Assembly (NCBI RefSeq): GCF_913773635.1
Contig: NZ_CAJYGQ010000006.1
Span: 62,001 to 126,000, forward strand
Source of the DNA: an uncultured Mucilaginibacter sp.
GTDB lineage: Bacteria; Bacteroidota; Bacteroidia; Sphingobacteriales; Sphingobacteriaceae
Direction: 5' to 3'
Length of the DNA stretch: 64,000 bases
Shown one piece after another: positions 51,119 through 60,846 of this stretch. Within the stretch, counting starts at the first letter, position 1. Each line of letters opens with the position of its first letter. The translations under genes were made by a program, and so were the position numbers. The notes below the pieces were generated by a model, which was not told where the DNA came from, did no database searches, and saw only the letters and a program-made list of their open reading frames with translations.

Positions 51119-51152
51119 AAAAGCCGTACCCATTTTGGGTGCGGCTTTTTTG
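51119..51152 (+). terminator. Intrinsic terminator
   Basis: aaaagccgtacccattttgggtgcggctttttt. Confidence 0.8.
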
Positions 51153-51267
51153 CGTTTATTTAACTCTAATGTAGCCTTTTAAACTCTTGGGTAAGAAATC
51201 GTACAAACAATAACGCTCATTTGGTTTTAATATTAGTACAAATATTTGTTGAATACAATTTATAATT

Positions 51268-53457
51268 ATGTCTAAAACTATAATTGTTGCTAACCGATTA
51301 CCTGTGAAAATACAGGAGAACAACAACGAGTTTAACCTTATGCCCAGCGAAGGAGGCTTGGCAACTGGTTTGGGCTCGGTGTATAAAACGGATAGCAACA
51401 TTTGGATAGGATGGCCGGGCCAGGTAATTGCAGAGGAGCAACAGCCCGAGGTTACTGAAAACCTCAGGGAGTTAAGCTTGGTACCTGTTTACCTCACGCA
51501 GGATGAAGTGCTGGAGTTTTACGAAGGCTTTTCAAACGACGTGCTTTGGCCGGTTTTTCATTACTATGCATCAACCTATACTACTTACAAACCATCTAAT
51601 TGGGATTATTACCAAAGCGTTAATGAAAAATTTGCCCGCGTAATATTACAGCATTGCGATTACGGCGATACCATTTGGATACATGACTATCAACTGTTAT
51701 TGCTGCCGGCATTGATACGGAAAGAACGTCCCGACCTTTCAATCGGGTTTTTCCTGCATATTCCGTTTCCATCGCATGAAATGTTCAGGCTTATACCATG
51801 GCGTGCCGAATTGCTGCGCGGAATGCTTGGTGCCGATCTGATAGGCTTTCATACATTTGATGATGTAAGGCACTTCCTGAGTTCGGTATCTCGTATTTTA
51901 CCCATGCCGGTTTCATCCAACGTCATTACGTGCGATGAGCGCTCAGTGGTAGTTGAGTCTTTCCCTATGGGTATTGATGAGCAAAAATATGCAGGGCTAA
52001 CAAGCCTGCCAGAGGTAATAGAACAGGCAAATCAAATTAAAGACATTTATAAAAATAACAGGCTCATTTTATCAATTGACCGTCTTGATTATAGCAAAGG
52101 CATATTGCAGCGCTTGCAAGCTTTGGAGCTGTTATTTGAGGAACATCCTGAATACATAGGCCAAATAACCTTGTACATGGTTGTTGTTCCATCAAGAGAT
52201 ACGGTGCCGCAATACATGCACCTGCACGATCAGATTGACAAAAAGGTCGGGAACATCAATGCCAAGTACCGCACCATCGACTGGACGCCCGTTAGCTATT
52301 ATTACCGCTCATTAAGTATTGAAACTTTATCAGCACTGTACAGTACTGCTGACGTTTGCTTGGTAAACCCTATGCGCGATGGTATGAACCTGGTTAGTAA
52401 AGAGTATGTTGCCAGCCGTACCAATAATGATGGCGTTTTAGTTTTAAGCGAAATGGCCGGTGCATCGCGCGAGTTAATTGATGCTATAATAGTAAATCCA
52501 AACAATGTCATTCAGGTGAAAGATGCCATAATTGAGGCGCTGAACATGCCATTGGAAGAGCAACGCCGCCGCATGAAGCAAATGCGTTCGCTGGTAGCAA
52601 AGTTTAACGTAAATCATTGGGTGCATATATTTATGGAGCGTCTTAATGAGGTAAAGCTACTACAACGTTCAATGCAAACGCGGCACGTACAATCGGCAAC
52701 GGCACAATCTATCGTTAATCGCTATCATAATACCTCAAAGCGACTTATATTTTTGGATTATGACGGAACTCTTGTTGACTTTAAAACTAATGTAGATCAG
52801 GCTAGTCCGGACCGAGATTTATATGCATTACTTGATCAGCTTGCTGCCGATCCATTAAACCAGGTAGTTATTATAAGCGGCCGTAAGCACGAAAATCTTG
52901 ATAACTGGTTTGGTGACCGTAACATATATCTTGTTGCAGAGCATGGCGCTTGGTTTAAGCAACAGGGTATGGAGTGGCACAAAATCAATGGCCTTTCTAC
53001 CTCGTGGAAAAAGGACATTTGCGATACCCTCGAAAAATACGTTGACCGTACACCCGGATCTTTTATAGAGGAAAAAACATATTCGTTAGTATGGCATTAC
53101 CGTAAAGCTCAACGCGGTTTAGGCGAGCTACGTGCCAATGAGCTAATGAATACGCTTAAGTTTTTAGCTACAGACAAGGGCTTGCAATTGCTGCCCGGAG
53201 ACAAGGTAGTTGAGGTTAAAAACATGGAAATTAATAAAGGTAAAGCAGCGTTGAGCCTGGTTGACCAGGGCGAGTATGACTTTATTCTTGCTTTAGGCGA
53301 TGATTTTACTGACGAAGATTTATTTCGTGCCTTACCCGAAAGTTCTGTAACAATTAAAGTTGGGTCGGGAGCATCAGTAGCTAAATTTTACGTACGTAAC
53401 CCCAAAGAGGTGAGAGGCCTGTTGCGCTCACTAACGGTTGCAGAGACGGTACATTAA
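51268..53457 (+). CDS. Bifunctional trehalose-6-phosphate synthase / trehalose phosphatase
   Basis: GT20 N-terminus (IIVANRLPVKI, GGLATGLGSVY, WIHDYQLLLLP) fused to a HAD phosphatase (LIFLDYDGTLVDF, LALGDDFTDEDLF). Confidence 0.94.
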   Translation: MSKTIIVANRLPVKIQENNNEFNLMPSEGGLATGLGSVYKTDSNIWIGWPGQVIAEEQQPEVTENLRELSLVPVYLTQDEVLEFYEGFSNDVLWPVFHYYASTYTTYKPSNWDYYQSVNEKFARVILQHCDYGDTIWIHDYQLLLLPALIRKERPDLSIGFFLHIPFPSHEMFRLIPWRAELLRGMLGADLIGFHTFDDVRHFLSSVSRILPMPVSSNVITCDERSVVVESFPMGIDEQKYAGLTSLPEVIEQANQIKDIYKNNRLILSIDRLDYSKGILQRLQALELLFEEHPEYIGQITLYMVVVPSRDTVPQYMHLHDQIDKKVGNINAKYRTIDWTPVSYYYRSLSIETLSALYSTADVCLVNPMRDGMNLVSKEYVASRTNNDGVLVLSEMAGASRELIDAIIVNPNNVIQVKDAIIEALNMPLEEQRRRMKQMRSLVAKFNVNHWVHIFMERLNEVKLLQRSMQTRHVQSATAQSIVNRYHNTSKRLIFLDYDGTLVDFKTNVDQASPDRDLYALLDQLAADPLNQVVIISGRKHENLDNWFGDRNIYLVAEHGAWFKQQGMEWHKINGLSTSWKKDICDTLEKYVDRTPGSFIEEKTYSLVWHYRKAQRGLGELRANELMNTLKFLATDKGLQLLPGDKVVEVKNMEINKGKAALSLVDQGEYDFILALGDDFTDEDLFRALPESSVTIKVGSGASVAKFYVRNPKEVRGLLRSLTVAETVH

Positions 53458-53479
53458 AATATAAATGACATACTGTTAC

Positions 53480-53513
53480 AAAAATCCCTTGTTAATTTAA
53501 CAAGGGATTTTTT
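53480..53513. terminator. Bidirectional terminator
   Basis: aaaaatcccttgttaatttaacaagggatttttt. Confidence 0.8.
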
Positions 53514-53569
53514 ATTTGGCGGTGACTGCTTCAATAGATAGCACCAAACCATTGTCAAAGACATCGACT

Positions 53570-53824
53570 TTAAACAGCCGCCTTTCTAAGTTGGTTGCTG
53601 TGATCAATACTAAGCAATTCAGCAACATCTATTTCCAGTATATCTGCTATACATAGTAAGCGGTTAAGAGTGATATTACTATAGCCCAACTCAATTTTGC
53701 TGTAGGCGTTTTGAGATATACTGAGTTTTGCAGCCAGGTAATCCTGAGTGTAGTTTCTTATCTCCCGTGTTCTTCTAATATTAGCGGCAACCGCTTTGGT
53801 TCTTGCATCGCACAAGGCTTTCAT
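53570..53824 (-). CDS. XRE-family helix-turn-helix regulator
   Basis: NIRRTREIRNYTQDYLAAKLSISQNAYSKIELGYSNITLNRLLCIADILEI. Confidence 0.88.
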   Translation of the reverse strand: MKALCDARTKAVAANIRRTREIRNYTQDYLAAKLSISQNAYSKIELGYSNITLNRLLCIADILEIDVAELLSIDHSNQLRKAAV

Positions 53825-53963
53825 AAAAGCTATAAGACTTAAAGTATGTTCAAATAAAATGAGGCAGCGGCTCGGTTAATTGGTCTCTTAAAAATAATTG
53901 AAAAGATAACGATACATTACACATATTGTGTTTAAGAAAACATTCCGGGTAGTTTTATAAAGC

Positions 53964-53995
53964 AAAAAGTCCTTACATTTTATTGTAAGGACTTA
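53964..53995 (-). terminator. Intrinsic terminator after the DinB-family gene
   Basis: Minus strand taagtccttacaataaaatgtaaggacttttt. Confidence 0.75.
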
Positions 53996-54015
53996 AATAT
54001 TTGTTTAGGAGTGCA

Positions 54016-54525
54016 TTAAAAGCGCTCCCAGAACGGCGGCGGAGCAATACCTAATGAGCGTAAGTAAACGGTTGCCTGCGCCCGGTGATGTATTTCATTG
54101 TCAATTATGTACATCAACGTTGAGTGTATCTTATCCTCATACATGCCAAATGCCGCTTCGGTATCCTGCAGGCGGGCATAGGTTACCAATGGTGCTAATT
54201 GGTTCAAAATGTCTGTGGTTGCATCCCATTGTGCCAACAAACCTTCTTTAGTTTTAGGATAGTTGCCGGTTGTATGAGCCAGCTCTTCCATACCTTTCCA
54301 TTTGCGGGTTACAATTCCCTCTATGCCAGGGCCGGTAAGGTCAAGTATTTCTACAACTAACAAGGCAAACGGGCGCATTCCACCAACCGAATAGTTAAAC
54401 AAATTATCTTCGCTAAAAGCTTCAATTGTTTTGCGGGTTAAATTACGATGACCTTGCCAGTGAGCAAACAATTGCTCAATTGTTAAAGCGGTTGCTGTTT
54501 GTTGATCTAATTGTGCAGTTTCCAT
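54016..54525 (-). CDS. DinB family protein
   Basis: LFAHWQGHRNLTRKTIEAF; C-terminal IIDNEIHHRAQATVYLRSLG. Confidence 0.85.
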   Translation of the reverse strand: METAQLDQQTATALTIEQLFAHWQGHRNLTRKTIEAFSEDNLFNYSVGGMRPFALLVVEILDLTGPGIEGIVTRKWKGMEELAHTTGNYPKTKEGLLAQWDATTDILNQLAPLVTYARLQDTEAAFGMYEDKIHSTLMYIIDNEIHHRAQATVYLRSLGIAPPPFWERF

Positions 54526-54716
54526 GATTGTTTTCGTTTTTAATTTGATACAAAGTAACCGCGCGTTAGTGACAACAGTATGTCAGCAGTGTTTACTGAA
54601 CTTTTTTTATTTTTCGTTAATTGTCATAGGTGTGTTTTAAATGCAATCAAGTATTTTTTTAACATCTCAAGGCAATACTATTTCGTAATTAAAGCGTTAG
54701 CAAATCATACAAGCAG

Positions 54717-55250
54717 TTGACTAAGCAAATGAAAAAGACGTTGATATTTATGGCATTTATGCTGGCAACTATAACCGCCACGTATGCACAACAAATTAAA
54801 GGAACAGGCAAACACGCCAATAACCCTTATTATTCAAACACCGACACGCGCAAGCTTAACGTAAGTAACGCTGAGTGGAAAAAGATTTTACCTGCAGCAC
54901 TATACGCGGTAGCCAGAGAGCAGGCAACGGAGCGTCCGTTTACAGGTAAGTATTGGAATGCTAATGCTAAAGGTGCTTACTATTGCGCGGTATGCGGCAA
55001 TAAGTTGTTTTTGAGCGATGCTAAGTTTTCCAGTGAATGCGGCTGGCCCAGCTTTTTTGAGGCTATACGCAAGGATGCGGTTATTTATAAAACTGATAAG
55101 TCACTAGGAATGGAGCGCACCGAGGTTATTTGCGCGCGTTGTAACTCGCATTTAGGACACATATTTGATGATGGTCCGGCACCTACTTACAAGCGTTTTT
55201 GTATGAATTCCGTATCGTTGGAATTTGAGCCGCTTGCATCGCTGAAGTAA
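54717..55250 (+). CDS. msrB: Peptide-methionine (R)-S-oxide reductase, exported
   Basis: ERPFTGKYWNANAKGAYYCAVCGNKLF, SECGWPSFF, CARCNSHLGHIFDDGP, RFCMNSVSLEF; signal peptide. Start may be 54729. Confidence 0.93.
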   Translation: MTKQMKKTLIFMAFMLATITATYAQQIKGTGKHANNPYYSNTDTRKLNVSNAEWKKILPAALYAVAREQATERPFTGKYWNANAKGAYYCAVCGNKLFLSDAKFSSECGWPSFFEAIRKDAVIYKTDKSLGMERTEVICARCNSHLGHIFDDGPAPTYKRFCMNSVSLEFEPLASLK

Positions 55251-55305
55251 ATTATTGAAGCAATTTAAAAATCTGTTGCCTTAAATTTATTAGTTTTAAT
55301 AAAAA

Positions 55306-55677
55306 TTGATTGATTTGAAAGCAACTGATAACCACAATCAGCGTATTGCCAGCCTCACATTTGCCTCAGTTTACCCGGCTTACGTAATCAAAGTTCAAAA
55401 AAAGGGCCGTACCGAAGATGAGTTAATTGAAGTAATAACATGGCTCACTGGCTATACCAGGCAAGAGTTGAATGAACTGATAGAAAAAAGAGTAACCTTT
55501 GAAGAGTTTTTCGCTGAAGCCAAGCTTAACCAAAATGCACACCTGATAACCGGTACAATTTGCGGTTACCGTATTGAGGATATAGAAAATCCATTAACGC
55601 AAAAGGTTAGGTATCTTGATAAGCTGGTTGACGAACTGGCGAAAGGCAAGAAAATGGACAAAATACTACGTAGTTAA
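55306..55677 (+). CDS. DUF2200-like protein
   Basis: RIASLTFASVYPAYVIKVQKKGRTEDELIEVITWLTGY; TTG start implied. Confidence 0.8.
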   Translation: MIDLKATDNHNQRIASLTFASVYPAYVIKVQKKGRTEDELIEVITWLTGYTRQELNELIEKRVTFEEFFAEAKLNQNAHLITGTICGYRIEDIENPLTQKVRYLDKLVDELAKGKKMDKILRS

Positions 55678-55679
55678 AT

Positions 55680-55712
55680 AAACCCCTTGATGTATACCAT
55701 CAAGGGGTTTTT
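55680..55712. terminator. Bidirectional terminator
   Basis: aaccccttgatgtataccatcaaggggttttta between convergent genes. Confidence 0.8.
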
Positions 55713-55728
55713 ATTTGAAAACAGCTGA

Positions 55729-56208
55729 TTATTCTACCTTAATGCTAATACCTTTAATAGTTTGCCAGCCTGCTTTATCAACCAGGCGAATTAAAAAATG
55801 ATAATCGCCAGCATCGGCGTTTGCGGGTACATCAATACTTTGAACCACATTATAAGTTTTGAGGCCTGTAGGAATGGAAAAGCTTTTAATGAGCAAGAGC
55901 GGATTCACCGGCGTTTTTACAGCACCTATTTGGCACGTTTGCACCTCAGTACTATGTGAGTGATGATCAAAGTTATGATGTATGTCAACACTCACCGATC
56001 CCAGCTCGGCATTATCGGTAACGCGGGCCCTAAAGGTAAATGTCTGCCCACGCTTTACTATGCCGCATTGCTGAGGGAATGCATCAGCCGCCGAAAGGTC
56101 AATTACCGGATATTCCGTGTCTTTGGTTTCTTCGTTGTTTTTACTACACCCACCGGCTAAAATAATGGTTGCTAAAAGGCACGTACTTAATTTAAAAATC
56201 TGTTTCAT
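55729..56208 (-). CDS. DUF4625-like lipoprotein, His-rich
   Basis: Lipobox LAGGCSKN; VSVDIHHNFDHHSHSTEVQTC; DAGDYHFLIRLVDKAGW. Confidence 0.75.
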   Translation of the reverse strand: MKQIFKLSTCLLATIILAGGCSKNNEETKDTEYPVIDLSAADAFPQQCGIVKRGQTFTFRARVTDNAELGSVSVDIHHNFDHHSHSTEVQTCQIGAVKTPVNPLLLIKSFSIPTGLKTYNVVQSIDVPANADAGDYHFLIRLVDKAGWQTIKGISIKVE

Positions 56209-56290
56209 AATAAAGCAATAATGGGGAAGCCGCTTCCAGCAGCCTCCCCGGTTAACTATTTAATAAAAATCTGGAATGGTTGGTGAACGA

Positions 56291-57007
56291 TCAGGGCTTG
56301 TCAAAGTGCTCTTCAAACTCGTTTTCTTTACCGGCCTGGTCAACAACTTTTAAGTGCACATGGTAATGACCTTTTGGTGAGCCAGTGACATCAACATGCT
56401 TGTGCAGGTTGTAAGTAACTTTACCAACCATGGCAGCGTCGGTATAAGTAACCTCCTTTTCCCAACCAGCTCCATGAACTTCCAAAACAACTTTCGCAAT
56501 TTTGTTCGGTGCATTAATTGTGGCTTCGGCATGTAAATCATTACCTGCTGTGTTCAGTCCAACCTCAAAACCTGTTACAGATGGCAGCGTAGGGTCAGCA
56601 GTGACTTTCAGGTCAAAATCAGCTTCGGTAACCTTACCGTTTTCATCAGTAACCTTAATGTGGCCATGATAATCGCCAACGGCAGTTGTAGCCGGTACAT
56701 CAATATGTTCATGAAATTCAGCATTTTTTTGTCCGGCAAGGTTCTCGGTATAAGTGGTATTTACCTTCCAACCGTCACCACTTTCAGGATGAATTTCAAG
56801 TACTACATCTTTGATAGTGCCCGGCGCGGTTATCTGTGCCTCAATGTGCAGGTCATTTCCCGGATGCGCTGTTTTGTTGTTGCTGGTTCCTACCTCCAGG
56901 CCATCAATTGATGGGGCAGGTGAATCATTGTCATTGTCCTTTTTACAGGCGGTGAAAAGGCTTGCGCTTAACAGCATAAGGCAAATCAGTTGTTTTGTTG
57001 TTTTCAT
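56291..57007 (-). CDS. DUF4625-like lipoprotein, two tandem repeats, His-rich
   Basis: Lipobox LFTACKKD; two HxH-containing units (FHEHIDVPATTAVGDYHGHIKVTDENGK and YNLHKHVDVTGSPKGHYHVHLKVVDQAGK). Confidence 0.78.
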   Translation of the reverse strand: MKTTKQLICLMLLSASLFTACKKDNDNDSPAPSIDGLEVGTSNNKTAHPGNDLHIEAQITAPGTIKDVVLEIHPESGDGWKVNTTYTENLAGQKNAEFHEHIDVPATTAVGDYHGHIKVTDENGKVTEADFDLKVTADPTLPSVTGFEVGLNTAGNDLHAEATINAPNKIAKVVLEVHGAGWEKEVTYTDAAMVGKVTYNLHKHVDVTGSPKGHYHVHLKVVDQAGKENEFEEHFDKP

Positions 57008-57049
57008 GTTATTGTATTTAAATGGTGAATAAATGCATTTAAGAATCTA

Positions 57050-59485
57050 TCATCTGCCAAATGGAATTTTAGCTGATAAAATGATGTTGCGCCCGGCTTC
57101 GGGCAGTTGAATAAGACGGTAAAAACTGGTATGATTTAAATAGCGGGTGTCAAATACATTTTGCACCTGCAGGCTCAGCATCAGCGGGCGATTGTGAAAA
57201 TTTATTTTAGTGCCCGCCTGTATATTCATTACCCGGTAACCCTGCGTTTCACGCTCGGGAGGTACAATGTTATTTTGCGCAGCCGTTAAACGGTAGTCAA
57301 CCGATAGGTATGCATCCTTAAGTGCTTTTATTTGAACAGGCTGGTACGTTACGTTAAGGAGCAGAGACGGCGGTGGTGAAAATGGTAGCGTAAATCCTTT
57401 TTTATCACCTGATAGTTGCTCGGAGTATAAGTATTCACCCAATGCTTCGGTGCTTAGCCAGTTATTTATATGATACTTAACCTGTAACTCGCCGCCATAA
57501 CGCATTACGCGGCTTTGAGAGTAATTAAACACCTGATTACCGGCTCCGTATAGTATGTCGTGTTCGCCGGTTGGATTAAGGTATATGTAATTAGGAAAGT
57601 AATTATAGAAGGGGCTAAGTTGTATTTGCCACTTGTTGGTGTTCCAGCCCAGTGTAACATCAGCCTGGTATGACTGCTCGGGGTTTAAACTTTGATTGCC
57701 CCGCTCATAACTAAAGTAGTGATAGTTTACGCCGTTTGCGGCCAGTTCTTTGGCAATTGGCATTCTGAAACTTTTACCCAAATTGGCCTTTAAACTGAAG
57801 TTTCCTGCAGGTGTGTAATTTATACCTGCCGACCAAACAATGCTGTTAAAGCTGCGGGTAAATGCGTTGGCTCTGGTTACAAATTCGCCTTCAGATGGGA
57901 ACCAGTCATTATAATGGAAGATTTGCAGCCGCCCATAGTCATAGCGCAAAGCACCATGCAGCAATACTGTTTCACTAAGGGCAAACTTATCATATATAAA
58001 AATTCCAGAAGTACTTTGCTTAAAAGCCGGTACCAGAAAACTCCAGCCGTTAATTTGATTATCCTGATGCTCGGCATTAAAGCCAAACGTTAATTGATGG
58101 TGGTTTAGTTGCAATACATCACGTGCATTAACAGAATATACCTGCTTATCAAATTCGCGTTCGAGGTTTTGTGGAATGTTCAAAGTAGTAGGATATACCG
58201 GCGGCATGAAGCCGTGATTTACGTACATACTAAATTCCTGCCTGAAGTTACGCTGATATCCTATGTCTGCCTGCAGGAGGTGCTTACCAGTATGATACTG
58301 GCTGCGATTAATGAGTTTAAAATGGTTGACCTCCTGATACGGCATTTGTATGTCACGGCGCGATTGATCATGCAGCAATGTGTCAACCTGCCTGGGTTCT
58401 AACCCGTGCGCATTGGCAAAAAAGCCGCTGCGTGAGTATACGTTTGACAGATAAAAGGTAGATCGGAAGTGCTCCCCAACGTATCCGGTGTTAAAATGTA
58501 ATCCGCTTTCGCGCCCGGCGGTATTACGCAAGTACCGGTTTGGCAGCCTAGCCGCAAAATCATATACATACACCGTATCTGTAGGTACTTTATAATCGCC
58601 GTAATTTTGATAAGTCAGGCGCGAATCAAAGAACCAGTTTTTCTTGCGACCATAAACATTCACCGATGTTCCGTATAGGCTGTTATTTGTTTTGCCAATC
58701 AGGTCAACCGATCCGCCAAATGTTCCCGGCATTGGAGGCAAACTTGGTTTTACATCAATCACTCCTGCAATAGCATCTGAGCCGTATATAAAGGATGCGG
58801 CACCCTTTAAAATTTCTACTTCGCTGGCGGCAAATTGGTCAAGCTCAAGACCATGATCGGCGCCCCATTGTTGTCCTTCGTGCTTTATTCCCTTATCGGT
58901 AACTACAACACGGTTAAAGCCAAGGCCGCGTATTAATGGTTTTGATTGCCCCGAACCTATACCAATTGTTTTTACACCTGGTAAGCGCGATAAAGTAGTC
59001 ATCAAGCTGCCGCCAAGGTTACGTTGTATAAAGTCTTTGCCAACAACCTCCACATTCATCGACTCTGACTGCTTACGGTTTAGCGCCCGGTTATCTTGTA
59101 TATGCACCTCTTCTAGCTCGTGATTAAGAGGGTGAAGCACAAACGTTACCGATTTCGAACCGCCTGTATAGCTCACCGTTTTGCTTTGGTTTTTATAGCC
59201 TACATGTGATGCTGTTACGGTATATGTGATTTGTTGGCTAACAGGTAGCGTAAAGCTACCTGTCGAATCGGTAATGACTTGTGTTACATAACCGGCAAGG
59301 CTAACAACAACGCCACTTAACGGATGCCCATGGTGACTGCTAACCCGGCCTTTAATAACATTTTGCTGAGCCGACACGTTGGTTGTGGTTAATACAACAA
59401 CAATAAAAAGTATGGCAGTTGCGCACAATAAGCGATAAACGCTTTGTACATACCGGCCATGATAAAAGGCGGTTTGCTTTTCCAA
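57050..59485 (-). CDS. TonB-dependent receptor with N-terminal carboxypeptidase-like domain
   Basis: NVIKGRVSSHHGHPLSGVVVSLAGY, plug SRLPGVKTIGIGSGQSKPLIRGLGFNRVVV, C-terminal VQNVFDTRYLNHTSF...ILSAKIPFGR. Confidence 0.93.
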   Translation of the reverse strand: MEKQTAFYHGRYVQSVYRLLCATAILFIVVVLTTTNVSAQQNVIKGRVSSHHGHPLSGVVVSLAGYVTQVITDSTGSFTLPVSQQITYTVTASHVGYKNQSKTVSYTGGSKSVTFVLHPLNHELEEVHIQDNRALNRKQSESMNVEVVGKDFIQRNLGGSLMTTLSRLPGVKTIGIGSGQSKPLIRGLGFNRVVVTDKGIKHEGQQWGADHGLELDQFAASEVEILKGAASFIYGSDAIAGVIDVKPSLPPMPGTFGGSVDLIGKTNNSLYGTSVNVYGRKKNWFFDSRLTYQNYGDYKVPTDTVYVYDFAARLPNRYLRNTAGRESGLHFNTGYVGEHFRSTFYLSNVYSRSGFFANAHGLEPRQVDTLLHDQSRRDIQMPYQEVNHFKLINRSQYHTGKHLLQADIGYQRNFRQEFSMYVNHGFMPPVYPTTLNIPQNLEREFDKQVYSVNARDVLQLNHHQLTFGFNAEHQDNQINGWSFLVPAFKQSTSGIFIYDKFALSETVLLHGALRYDYGRLQIFHYNDWFPSEGEFVTRANAFTRSFNSIVWSAGINYTPAGNFSLKANLGKSFRMPIAKELAANGVNYHYFSYERGNQSLNPEQSYQADVTLGWNTNKWQIQLSPFYNYFPNYIYLNPTGEHDILYGAGNQVFNYSQSRVMRYGGELQVKYHINNWLSTEALGEYLYSEQLSGDKKGFTLPFSPPPSLLLNVTYQPVQIKALKDAYLSVDYRLTAAQNNIVPPERETQGYRVMNIQAGTKINFHNRPLMLSLQVQNVFDTRYLNHTSFYRLIQLPEAGRNIILSAKIPFGR

Positions 59486-59503
59486 AAAACAATAAGTTGA
59501 GCT

Positions 59504-59601
59504 GCCTTACGGCAATCAGTTAAAAATGTAAAACAGGGATTGAATCAGCTAAATAATGTGCTGATGAACGGGAGACAAAGCGGAAGAGATTACCGTAAGG
59601 C
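59504..59601 (-). promoter_or_regulatory. Structured 5' leader of the TonB-dependent receptor gene
   Basis: Closing stem GCCTTACGGTAAT (59601..59589) with ATTGCCGTAAGGC (59516..59504): 13 bp with one G-U; inner stem atcagc/gctgat at 59544..59565. Confidence 0.5.
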
Positions 59602-59680
59602 GTAATAAACCTTTGCGCATAAATGTACTTATGCAACAACAAATTAAAACAATATAAAATAGGAATAACTGCCGCTTTGA

Positions 59681-60025
59681 TTAAGCAACAGCAGGAGGAC
59701 CTTTATTAGTAAAGCCCTGTAACGTGAACTTGTAAATACCTGCATAGCTTTTAGTAAGCAGGGTAACAGCTTTGGTTACCGGCACAGCCACAACAGGAGG
59801 ATGGTGTAAGTGTGCAAAGTTGCTTTGCTTGTGAACTACATAATCACAAATACTACATTTTTCAGCTGCGTAAACATATTCTGTTTCATCAGAGTCGTTT
59901 TTAGCCGATGTATAGTTGTGCTTGTGAAACGCTTGCACAGCAGTAATGAAAAGGAAGGCCAATGCCAGCATCAGCGACAATGCGCCGCTAATTAGTTTTG
60001 CTGTCTTTTTGGTTTTCATTTTCAC
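59681..60025 (-). CDS. Small secreted/membrane-anchored protein with CSICDY and His-rich motif
   Basis: N-terminal hydrophobic segment; AFHKHNY, CSICDYVVHKQSNFAHLHHPP, C-terminal FTNKGPPAVA. Confidence 0.7.
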   Translation of the reverse strand: MKMKTKKTAKLISGALSLMLALAFLFITAVQAFHKHNYTSAKNDSDETEYVYAAEKCSICDYVVHKQSNFAHLHHPPVVAVPVTKAVTLLTKSYAGIYKFTLQGFTNKGPPAVA

Positions 60026-60240
60026 TACAGGTGCAAAAATGTGCGTTTTGTATTAAAATATCAACATTAAATTAAATAAAATTCAAAAATGTACCGCCTT
60101 TGTTACTTAACTCATATGTGGATAGCGTAAATAAGATTTAAGTATATTAATTATAAAAGTACTTTCAAAAAAAAAGTAAATGCCTATTTTTGTTTTTGGT
60201 GAAGATAACGACTCACCCAGAAGCAATGTTAATTTAAGTT

Positions 60241-60846
60241 ATGCTACTACAAATGAAACACTCATCTGAAGCCTTCTATAACAATTTTTCATTTCTCTAT
60301 CCTTTGGTTGATTGGTTTCTACAACCTCAAAAGAGGACGCTTTTTAAAGAAGTCAACCAGCAGCCTCCGGGTAACTTACTGGAAGTAGGGGTGGGTAATG
60401 GATCGCACCTGGCATTTTACCAGGAGCATGACGTTACAGGTATTGATACCAGTGAGGGTATGCTCAAAACGGCACGTAAAATGAGCACAAGTAAACCTGT
60501 ACAACTGTTGAATATGGATGGAGAAGCAATTGTGTTTGCCGATGCTTCTTTTGATTACGTTGTTCTATCACATGTGATTGCTGTTGTTACCAACCCTCAT
60601 AATTTGCTTAATGAAGTTACCAGAGTATTAAAGCCTGCGGGGAAGTTATTTGTACTGAACCATTTTACGCCGGCTAATCATCTTTCCATAATTGATAGGT
60701 TGTTTTCTCCGATAGCACGTCTTTTTTCTTTCCGTTCGGTTTTTTATGTAAGTGAATTAAAAACCGCTGGGCAACTGCATTTACTCAAGCAAATTGAATT
60801 TAAGCCTGCTTCATATTTCAAATTACTAATATTCGAAAAATTATGA
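60241..60846 (+). CDS. Class I SAM-dependent methyltransferase
   Basis: LLEVGVGNGSHLAFY motif I, NMDGEAIVFADASFDYVVLSHVI, RVLKPAGKLFVLNHF. Confidence 0.88.
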   Translation: MLLQMKHSSEAFYNNFSFLYPLVDWFLQPQKRTLFKEVNQQPPGNLLEVGVGNGSHLAFYQEHDVTGIDTSEGMLKTARKMSTSKPVQLLNMDGEAIVFADASFDYVVLSHVIAVVTNPHNLLNEVTRVLKPAGKLFVLNHFTPANHLSIIDRLFSPIARLFSFRSVFYVSELKTAGQLHLLKQIEFKPASYFKLLIFEKL

